In this document: piece by piece, positions 15,191 through 21,057 of the stretch | How the letters are laid out: every line of letters starts with the position of its first letter | Numbering within the stretch: the stretch's first letter is position 1 | Origin: Micrococcaceae bacterium UBA6021 | Lineage (GTDB): Bacteria; Actinomycetota; Actinomycetes; Actinomycetales; Micrococcaceae | Reading direction: 5' to 3' | DNA: 21,057 nucleotides | Assembly (NCBI GenBank): GCA_002427975.1 | Contig: DIZT01000340.1 | Coordinates: 32,512-53,568, forward strand | Position numbers and translations under genes: made by a program | The notes under the pieces: generated by a model | Databases searched by the model: none | Told to the model about the DNA's origin: nothing | What the model saw: the letters and a program-made list of their open reading frames with translations, nothing else

Positions 15191-15973
15191 TTACAGCCCC
15201 TGCCAGGCAGGTTTGTGGTCGTGGGTGTGCCGGTAGAAGTCGGCGAGCTTCAGCGATGATGCCGCGGCCTCATCCATCAGGATGGTGGCGTGCGGGTGGA
15301 ACTGGAGGACCGAGGCCGGGCAGATGGCGGACACGGGCCCTTCCACGAAGTCGCGGACCGCCGGTGCCTTCTGCGCCCCGGTGGCGATCAGCACAACGTG
15401 CCGGGCTTCAAGAATGGTGCCCAGCCCCTGGGTCACCACGTGGTGCGGAACCTCGGAAAGGCTGGCGAAGAACCGGGCATTGTCCCGGCGGGTCTGCTCG
15501 ATCAGGGTTTTGATGCGGGTGCGGGATGCGAGCGAGGAACCGGGCTCGTTGAAGCCGATGTGGCCGTCCGTGCCCACGCCCAGGATCTGGAGGTCCACGC
15601 CGCCTGCTGCCCGCATGGCCTCTTCGTAGTCGCGGCAGGCCGCAGGAAGATCCTCCGCCGCGCCGTCGGGCGTATGGACGTTGCCTTCGGCGATGTTCAC
15701 CCGGCTGGTGAATTCCCGTCTGATGACCTCGCGGTAGGACTCCGGATGCCCGTGTTCCAGCCCGACGTATTCGTCCAGGGCAAAAGCATGCGCCTGGCTG
15801 AAGTCCAGGCCGTCACGCTGGTGACGTGCGGCCAGCTCATCGTAGACAGGCAGCGGCGATGACCCTGTGGCCAGGCCCAGCACGGCGTTGGGCTTGCGCC
15901 GCAACAGGGCCTCGATGGCGTCAGCGGCCAGCATTCCGATCTGTTTGCTGCCGTGGAGGATGACAACTTCCAT
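15191..15973 (-). CDS. nagB: Glucosamine-6-phosphate deaminase
   Basis: Converts glucosamine-6-phosphate to fructose-6-phosphate and ammonia, linking amino-sugar use to glycolysis. The 260 residues carry the phosphate loop LATGSSPLPVY, the catalytic FALDEYVGL (D67) and GVGTDGHIGFNEPGSS with D136, H138 and E143, equivalent to D72, D141, H143 and E148 of the E. coli enzyme, so it should be active. AGAAAGG lies 9 nt before the ATG, a normal ribosome site. It follows the ABC permease by 30 nt and is probably in its operon. No nagA or PTS gene is in the window. Confidence 0.94.
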   Translation of the reverse strand: MEVVILHGSKQIGMLAADAIEALLRRKPNAVLGLATGSSPLPVYDELAARHQRDGLDFSQAHAFALDEYVGLEHGHPESYREVIRREFTSRVNIAEGNVHTPDGAAEDLPAACRDYEEAMRAAGGVDLQILGVGTDGHIGFNEPGSSLASRTRIKTLIEQTRRDNARFFASLSEVPHHVVTQGLGTILEARHVVLIATGAQKAPAVRDFVEGPVSAICPASVLQFHPHATILMDEAAASSLKLADFYRHTHDHKPAWQGL

Positions 15974-16003
15974 GTCCGGCCGCCTTTCTGGTGCTCTGCG
16001 GAA

Positions 16004-17575
16004 TCAGCGGTTGATGGTCAGCTGGGCGAGCAGTTCCGGTCCGCGCGCGTCAAGCCACTTTCCGCCCAGCCGGACGCCGGTCACAAACAGTGCCAGTCCC
16101 AGTATCGGACCGACGGCCAGGTTGATCCACCCAAAGAGCGGATTCCCTGTGACGAGTTGGGCGATGATCAGGCCCACCTCGGGCAGGACCAGCAGGCCCA
16201 GGATGCCCATGCCGGCAAACTGGACAGCCAGGGTCTGCCCCACGTTGCCCGGCGGTTTCTTGAACGGGCTGTCCCCCGGCAGCGGGACGGCCACCGTGTA
16301 GCGGGCCGACACCACCGAGGACAGGCCCAGCCCGGTGAAGAGGATGCCCAGGCTCAGGCCCACCTGGCCGGGCAGTTCTGCCCAGCCGCCGGTAAAGAAG
16401 CATTGGCCCACCGCGAAGATCAGTACCACCGGCAGAGCCAGGGCGAGGCAGGCCAACGCGCGTCCAAGGCGGTCAGCGACCCCTCGCACGCCGGTCGCCA
16501 GGTGCAGGGCGAAGGCCGTGTTGTCGTAGGAGACGTCCGCCGAAATAGACCAGGCCAGCAGGAACGCTGCCAGGGGTGCCGCGAACGCCAGGGACCCGTA
16601 GTTACCGGACTGGCTGCCCTGGAACACCAGCAGGATGGGCAGCAGCGGGACCACCACCAGCGAACCCGCATAGCGGGGATCGCGCAGCCAGTACGTGAGC
16701 GACCGCGCGGTCACGGCGCCGGCCGGAGTGGCCGGCAGCAGGCCGAACAGGCCCATCTTCCCGCCCTTGCGGCTCCCGCTTCCGGCGTAGGGCGGGGTGA
16801 CCAGGGCCCGTTCGAGGAGGAGCTTCCAGCACCAGGCCAGGACAGCGAGTGTGGCCACCGCGATAAGGAATTTGATCGCTGCCGCCGCCGGGCGTCCGGA
16901 CGCAACGTCCCCGCCGAGGGACCACGCGGCCCCCAGGGGCGTCCAGGACAGGGTGCCGGCCAGCTCGGGCAGGAAGCCCGTTGAGGCAGCAACGCCCCTG
17001 CCGACGCCGGCCACGATGGGGCCCATCAGGACCAGCGGGATCATGAACGCAATGGCGCTGACGTCCTTGAAGCGGCGCGACGACGCGAGGCTGGCGGTTC
17101 CCGTGGTGACCACCTTGGACAGGACAATGCAGCTCAGGACGCCGATGGCGGCGCCCGCGAGCGCGGCAGCGGCGGCGAAGGGTCCGCGGGAGAAGGTCCA
17201 TACGGTAGCGAGAGACACGAGCACAGTGGCCAGTCCGGGAATGCCGATCAGCCCGCCAAGTGCCAGGCCGGTGAGCAGCTGGCGCATGGGCACCGCGAAG
17301 GTGGTGAAGCGTGCAGGATCCAGGGTCATGTCCGCGGCGGCCACGGCGACGGGGATGATGGCCCAGCCCAGGAGGGCCGCCGAACCGCCCAGCACCACTG
17401 CCGTGCGGGCCAGCTCCGGGTCGGCGCGGCGCAGCAGGACCAGCGCCACGACGAGCGCACCCACGATTCCCAGCGCGTAGAGCCCGCCGATGGCCAGGCC
17501 CACGAGCTGCATGGGGCTGCGGCGAAGGCCGTTGCGGAGCAGGGTCAGCTTCAGCCTCAGAAGGTGCGCAACCAT
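16004..17575 (-). CDS. ABC transporter permease (ABC-2-type exporter)
   Basis: A 523-residue membrane protein with about 12 hydrophobic segments (starting around 24-48, 58-80, 88-112 and on to 463-503), separated by short charged loops. No ATPase motif. Its first 19 nt overlap the end of the ATPase gene, so together they form one exporter. The substrate cannot be told; homologues are usually just ABC transporter permease. Confidence 0.82.
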   Translation of the reverse strand: MVAHLLRLKLTLLRNGLRRSPMQLVGLAIGGLYALGIVGALVVALVLLRRADPELARTAVVLGGSAALLGWAIIPVAVAAADMTLDPARFTTFAVPMRQLLTGLALGGLIGIPGLATVLVSLATVWTFSRGPFAAAAALAGAAIGVLSCIVLSKVVTTGTASLASSRRFKDVSAIAFMIPLVLMGPIVAGVGRGVAASTGFLPELAGTLSWTPLGAAWSLGGDVASGRPAAAAIKFLIAVATLAVLAWCWKLLLERALVTPPYAGSGSRKGGKMGLFGLLPATPAGAVTARSLTYWLRDPRYAGSLVVVPLLPILLVFQGSQSGNYGSLAFAAPLAAFLLAWSISADVSYDNTAFALHLATGVRGVADRLGRALACLALALPVVLIFAVGQCFFTGGWAELPGQVGLSLGILFTGLGLSSVVSARYTVAVPLPGDSPFKKPPGNVGQTLAVQFAGMGILGLLVLPEVGLIIAQLVTGNPLFGWINLAVGPILGLALFVTGVRLGGKWLDARGPELLAQLTINR

Positions 17576-18363
17576 TCCAGCCCCTCCGTGTGGCTGCGTC
17601 CGCCCACCAACTGGACGAAGCGTTCCTCCAGGGAGGCACTGCCGCGCACTTCATCAACCGTTCCCGCAGCCAGCAGCCTGCCGCCGGCCACCACCGCGAC
17701 GTGGTCGCACATGCGCTGCACCAGGTCCATCACATGGCTGGAGACGATGACCGTGCCGCCCGAAGCGACGTAGTTATCCAGGATGGAACGGATGTTGGAC
17801 GCGGAGACGGGGTCAACCGCTTCGAAGGGCTCATCCAGGACCAGCAGCCTCGGTGCGTGGATCAGGGCCGAGGCGAGGGCAATCTTCTTGGTCATGCCGG
17901 CCGAGTAGTCCACCACCAGTTTCCCGGCGTCCTGCGCCAGGTCAAGGGCTGCCAGCAGTTCGCCCACGCGGGCTGCCACCACGTCCTTGTCCATGCCGCG
18001 CAGGAGCCCGGCGTAGGTGACCAGCTGCTCGCCCGTGAGCCGGTCAAAGAGCCGGACGCCGTCCGGCAGGATGCCCATGAGCTTCTTTGCCTCCAGCGGC
18101 CTGGTCCAGACGTCCACCCCGTGCACAACGGCTGTGCCGAAGTCGGGCCGCAGCAGGCCGGTGGCCATCGACAGGGTGGTGGTCTTGCCGGCACCGTTGG
18201 GCCCCACGATGCCAAAGAACGAACCCGCCGGAACGTCCAGGCTGATGCCGTCGACGGCGATTTTTTCGCCGAAGCGCTTGGCGAGCCCGCGGATGGACAG
18301 GGCAGGCACCAGGCCGGCGTGCACCACCGGATCGGTAGGGGGATCAGGATGCGCAGCAGTCAT
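17557..18363 (-). CDS. ABC transporter ATP-binding protein
   Basis: A 268-residue nucleotide-binding subunit. Walker A GPNGAGKTT at 54-62, a degenerate signature YSAGMTKK at 153-160 (in place of LSGGQ), Walker B LLVLDEPFEAVDP at 173-185 and the H-loop SSH with H210. This pattern is of the ABC-2/Ecs-type exporter ATPases. ATG 18363 follows a TACGCT box by 6 nt. It overlaps the permease by 19 nt, and nagB follows. Confidence 0.92.
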   Translation of the reverse strand: MTAAHPDPPTDPVVHAGLVPALSIRGLAKRFGEKIAVDGISLDVPAGSFFGIVGPNGAGKTTTLSMATGLLRPDFGTAVVHGVDVWTRPLEAKKLMGILPDGVRLFDRLTGEQLVTYAGLLRGMDKDVVAARVGELLAALDLAQDAGKLVVDYSAGMTKKIALASALIHAPRLLVLDEPFEAVDPVSASNIRSILDNYVASGGTVIVSSHVMDLVQRMCDHVAVVAGGRLLAAGTVDEVRGSASLEERFVQLVGGRSHTEGLEWLRTF

Positions 18364-18435
18364 AGAGCCAGCGTAGCCCCACGGCTTCGCCCCGTGGGTC
18401 CTCCTGCAGGAGTAGGGCCAGAGGCGTAGGAACGC
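18364..18435 (-). terminator. Three small stem-loops and an ABC-operon promoter
   Basis: In the spacer after the Old Yellow Enzyme gene, minus-strand order: AGGCGT-TCCT-ACGCCT (18422-18437, covering the stop codon), the 12-bp palindrome CTCCTGCAGGAG (18401-18412), and a CCCACGG stem of 7 bp with a 7-nt loop (18378-18398). None has a U-tract. The minus-strand -10 TACGCT (18370-18375) of the ABC ATPase follows, 6 nt from its ATG. The hairpins probably separate the two transcription units. Confidence 0.4.
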
Positions 18436-19533
18436 CTAGAACGAATGCCGCGGCACGGCACGTTCGTACTGCGGTGCCCAGGGCAGGTTGTGCCCCAGTT
18501 CGAAGGCTGCGCGGAGCCACCAGTGCGGGTCCCTCAGCGCGGCCCTGGCAATAAACACGCCGTCGGCCTGGCCCGTGGCCACGGCATGTTCGGCCTGGCC
18601 GGCGGAGGTCAGCAGGCCCACTGTGCCCGTGCGGACCCCGGCTTCCCGGCGGATGCGCGCGGAGAACTCGGTCTGGTAGCCCGGGCCGGGTTTGATGTCC
18701 TGATGGGCTACGGCTCCTCCGCTGGAGACATCGATCAGGTCCACGCCGTGCTTCGCTGCCTGGGCAGCCAGCCGGACCGACGCCTGGACATCGACGCCGC
18801 CGGGCGCCCAGTCGGTGGCCGAAATCCTCAGTAGCAGGGGCATGGCTTCGGGGATGACGCTGCGGACGGCATCAACGACGGCGAGCGTCAGCCGGTTGCG
18901 GCCTGTTTCGTCCCCGCCCCACGCGTCAGTCCGGGTATTGATCAGCGGGCTTTGGAACTGGTGCAGAAGGTAGCCGTGCGCGCCATGGATTTCCAGGGTG
19001 TCGAAGCCGGCGTCCACGGCACGCACAGCGGCCGCCGCGAAGTCGGCGATGACATCCTGGATCTGCGCTTCGGTCATCATGGCGGGCTCTGCATAGCCGT
19101 CAAAAGCCAACGGCGACGGTCCCATGGTGCCCCAGCCGCCGTCGGCCTCCGGCACGCTCCCCCGCTGCCCGGCGAACGGCCAGTAGGTGGACGCTTTCCG
19201 GCCGGCGTGCGCCAACTGGGCGCCGATCTTTGCTTCCGCGGCACCATGCCGGTGCACAAAGGACGTGATCCGCTGCCATGCCTCGGCCTGTTCGTCGTTG
19301 TACAGCCCGGCGTCACGGGGGCTGATCCGGCCCGCCGCGTTCACGGCGGCGGCCTCGGTGAGGATCAACGCGGCGCCGCCCGCGGCGAACGAGCCCAGAT
19401 GCATCAGGTGCCAGTCGTTCGGAACCCCCGGGGCGCCGTCGGGCCCGCAGCTGTACTGGCACATCGGAGACACCCAGCCGCGATGCGTCAGCTCCAGTGA
19501 ACGGAGCTTCAGCGGCTGGAAAAGCGCAGACAC
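18436..19533 (-). CDS. NADH:flavin oxidoreductase / Old Yellow Enzyme (YqjM-like)
   Basis: FMN-dependent ene-reductase, 365 residues, TIM-barrel. YqjM-class hallmarks: SPMCQYSC with C25 and Y27 near the flavin, AQLAHAGRKAS (105-115), EIHGAHGYLLHQF with the substrate-binding pair H183/H186, and SPLINTRTDAWGG. The natural substrate is unknown; members reduce activated C=C bonds and may handle quinones or xenobiotics under oxidative stress. The GTG start at 19533 overlaps the stop of the thioredoxin-like gene by one base (TAGTG). Confidence 0.93.
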   Translation of the reverse strand: MSALFQPLKLRSLELTHRGWVSPMCQYSCGPDGAPGVPNDWHLMHLGSFAAGGAALILTEAAAVNAAGRISPRDAGLYNDEQAEAWQRITSFVHRHGAAEAKIGAQLAHAGRKASTYWPFAGQRGSVPEADGGWGTMGPSPLAFDGYAEPAMMTEAQIQDVIADFAAAAVRAVDAGFDTLEIHGAHGYLLHQFQSPLINTRTDAWGGDETGRNRLTLAVVDAVRSVIPEAMPLLLRISATDWAPGGVDVQASVRLAAQAAKHGVDLIDVSSGGAVAHQDIKPGPGYQTEFSARIRREAGVRTGTVGLLTSAGQAEHAVATGQADGVFIARAALRDPHWWLRAAFELGHNLPWAPQYERAVPRHSF

Positions 19534-20537
19534 TAAAACAGCACCCGGGCGAGTCCCTGGCGCGCCTTGGCAACACGGGGATCGGACGTGCCCACCACAT
19601 CAAAAAGTTCCAGCAGCCGCACCCGGGCGGTCTCGCGTTCCGGGCCGAAGTTCCGGCCGATGAAGCTGACCACGCGGTTCAGGGCATCCTCCACGTGGCC
19701 GCCGGCCACGTCCAGGTCCGCCACGCCCAGCTGGGCGTCCAGGTTGTCAGGTTCGTCCGCGCCGCGGGTGCGGAGCGCTTCGGTGTCCTGGGCGGAAAGC
19801 GGCTGAAGCCGTGCCATCAGCTCCACCTGGGCCAGGCCGGCCTTGGCCTCGGCATCGGCGGGCATCTGCAGCAGTGCCTGGCGGTAGGCCACGGCCGCTG
19901 CCTCATAGTCTCCTGCTTCGATGGCGTCGAAGGCTGCCTGGTGCAGCGGCGGAAGCGGTGCCGGTTCGGCGTCCTGGGGCGTCCCCCCGCCGAGGCTGCC
20001 CGTGACGCCGTTGGCCGCCGCCACTTTCAGCAGTTCATCAAGGAGGGGCCGGATCTGGGCTTCGTCGGCGCCGCCCTCGAAGAGCGGTACGGGCTGGCCC
20101 TTGAGCACGGCGACGGCGGTGGGAACTGTCTGGACCTGGAAGGCCTGGGCCAGCTGCGGGAAGGCATCGATGTCCGCGGTCCCCAGCACCAGGCGGCCGG
20201 CGTAGCTGTTGATGACCCGCTCCAGCGAATCGAGCATCGCGGCGGATTCCGGTGAGTGCGCCGCCCACAGCCCGAAGACCACCGGCACCTGGGCGGAAAG
20301 CTCCACGAGCTCCTGGAAATTGCCTTCCGTAACAGTGACCCGCAGAGGTGCGGCGCCGCCGTCGGGCGTTCCCGCAGCCTCTCCTGGACTGAGAGGCGCA
20401 TCGCCGGCAACGGGCGGATTGCCGGGAGCCGCCGGAGGCGCCTGGCGCTGTTTCAAGGATGAAAGGTCGACGGCGCCACGCAGGTTAAGCAGGCTGGCAG
20501 CGGCTGGAGGGACTGGACGGGAAGCTGGCGAACTCAT
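19533..20537 (-). CDS. Thioredoxin-like/TPR protein, CnoX-type, no cysteines
   Basis: A 334-residue protein: Pro/Ala-rich N-terminal 60, a thioredoxin fold at about 66-175, then a helical TPR-like C-terminal region (about 190-334), the layout of CnoX/YbbN co-chaperones. The redox motif WxxCGPC is replaced by WAAHSPES (91-98), so both active-site cysteines are serines; the cis-proline (TVPT, P139) remains. I see no cysteine anywhere in the protein, so it cannot do thiol chemistry and presumably binds proteins. ATG 20537 is preferred over upstream in-frame codons (frame open to 20612) because of a TAGAGT box 7 nt before it. Translation is coupled to the OYE gene. Confidence 0.85.
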   Translation of the reverse strand: MSSPASRPVPPAAASLLNLRGAVDLSSLKQRQAPPAAPGNPPVAGDAPLSPGEAAGTPDGGAAPLRVTVTEGNFQELVELSAQVPVVFGLWAAHSPESAAMLDSLERVINSYAGRLVLGTADIDAFPQLAQAFQVQTVPTAVAVLKGQPVPLFEGGADEAQIRPLLDELLKVAAANGVTGSLGGGTPQDAEPAPLPPLHQAAFDAIEAGDYEAAAVAYRQALLQMPADAEAKAGLAQVELMARLQPLSAQDTEALRTRGADEPDNLDAQLGVADLDVAGGHVEDALNRVVSFIGRNFGPERETARVRLLELFDVVGTSDPRVAKARQGLARVLF

Positions 20538-20544
20538 GCTTTCC

Positions 20545-20550
20545 ACTCTA
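20545..20550 (-). promoter_or_regulatory. -10 box of the thioredoxin-like/OYE operon
   Basis: Minus-strand TAGAGT, then 7 nt, then the ATG. It supports the start at 20537. Confidence 0.55.
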
Positions 20551-20616
20551 GCCACTCCGGCCGCTGCCGGGGGTACTGCATCAGGGGGCCGCGTGAAGGG
20601 GCCGGCCCGCACGAAC

Positions 20617-21057
20617 CTACTTGAAGCTTGCGCCTATCAGCCCGCGCGTGGCGGCTACGAGCTTAATGGGATCGGTGGAACCGGTCGGCGGGATGTAGAC
20701 CGCCATCGATTCGGCGAAGTTCAGAACCATGCCGGTGGTGGTTTCCTTTCCGCCGGCGAGCGCAGCCGCGTCGTCACCGATGGTGAGTTTGTCACCGGGA
20801 GCCTTGGGCGTGCCATCAAAGCCGAAGTTGATACGGCCCAGCACCAGCGCCCCGCCGTCGGCCGTCCGGTATACGACGGTACTTTCCGGTACCACCTTGT
20901 GGGTGAAGGCGAACTTGCCGTTTTCGCCCGACTTGACCACCTCTGCCTGGTAGGAGAGGGTGTCGGCGATGTACGGCGAGGAAGCGCCCTCCACCACCTT
21001 GTCCTTGAAACTCGACTCAGCATTCGTCAGGCGGTCGGCGAGCCCGGCGAGGGCTTC
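20617..21057 (-). CDS. Unknown protein, C-terminal part (cut by window edge)
   Basis: 146 residues are visible; the frame stays open to the window edge, so the start lies outside. An internal GTG near 20997 is not a convincing start because coding continues upstream. The sequence is beta-strand-like and polar, with blocks such as TVVYRTADGGALVLGRINF and AVYIPPTGSTDPIKLVAATR, ending GLIGASFK. No membrane segment is seen in this part. It reminds me of uncharacterised actinobacterial secreted or lipoproteins, but I cannot name a family. It is 79 bp upstream of the thioredoxin-like gene. Confidence 0.7.
   Translation of the reverse strand, partial: EALAGLADRLTNAESSFKDKVVEGASSPYIADTLSYQAEVVKSGENGKFAFTHKVVPESTVVYRTADGGALVLGRINFGFDGTPKAPGDKLTIGDDAAALAGGKETTTGMVLNFAESMAVYIPPTGSTDPIKLVAATRGLIGASFK

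Noticed and set aside
15953..16984. Plus-strand open frame opposite the ABC permease
   Set aside because: Gln/Gly/Arg-rich low-complexity translation, expected from the reverse of a hydrophobic protein.
17590..18429. Plus-strand open frame opposite the ABC ATPase
   Set aside because: No recognisable domain, while the other strand has Walker A, Walker B and H-loop.
1..21057. Defence island, prophage or other mobile cluster
   Set aside because: No integrase, transposase, toxin-antitoxin pair, restriction gene or direct-repeat array; composition is even throughout, and the helicase shows no restriction or phage partner.

Overview
The window reads as chromosomal core and near-core DNA of a high-GC actinobacterium, most likely Micrococcaceae (Arthrobacter, Pseudarthrobacter or a relative). 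That placement rests on codon use, the protein families (DUF2017, DUF3039, DUF4395), start codons preceded by a TAnnnT -10 box at leaderless distance, and the gene order clpS / DUF2017 / murI / metallo-beta-lactamase protein / rph / rdgB with pncB divergent. As I recall it, the same set lies around Rv1330c-Rv1341 of Mycobacterium tuberculosis. I see no transposase, phage gene, CRISPR array, tRNA or rRNA.

Layout. 1-1756: the SbcCD nuclease operon (minus), sbcC cut by the window edge. 1828-2784: an aquaporin with an acidic tail (minus). 2927-4009: ADP-ribosylglycohydrolase (plus), convergent and overlapping by 14 bp with a DUF4395 membrane protein (3996-4514, minus). 4609-5604: DEDDh exonuclease with BRCT domain (minus), divergent from a DedA membrane protein (5658-6449, plus). 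6485-6548: a long near-perfect palindrome between convergent genes. 6556-10925: a minus-strand block clpS, DUF2017, murI, a cAMP-phosphodiesterase-like metallohydrolase, rph and rdgB. 10963-12935: pncB-pncA, NAD salvage (plus). 12953-15060: DUF3039 protein and DEIH-box helicase (minus). 15191-18363: ABC ATPase, permease and nagB (minus). 18436-20537: a cysteine-free thioredoxin/TPR protein and an Old Yellow Enzyme (minus). 20617-21057: the C-terminal part of an unknown protein (minus).

How the genes fit together. Many adjacent genes are joined by 1-19 nt overlaps, implying translational coupling: sbcD/sbcC, clpS/DUF2017, murI/MBL, rph/rdgB, pncB/pncA, DUF3039/helicase, ABC ATPase/permease and thioredoxin/OYE. 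Eleven first-of-unit genes have a TAnnnT box 6-7 nt before the start codon, so leaderless transcription seems to be the rule. The most unusual points are the 37-bp divergent clpS/pncB promoter, a CRP/GlxR-like site upstream of the murI-phosphodiesterase pair, the 64-bp palindrome, the thioredoxin-like protein without any cysteine, and the aquaporin lacking the usual aromatic/arginine filter. I found no convincing wholly new multi-gene system; most of the window is ordinary core genome.
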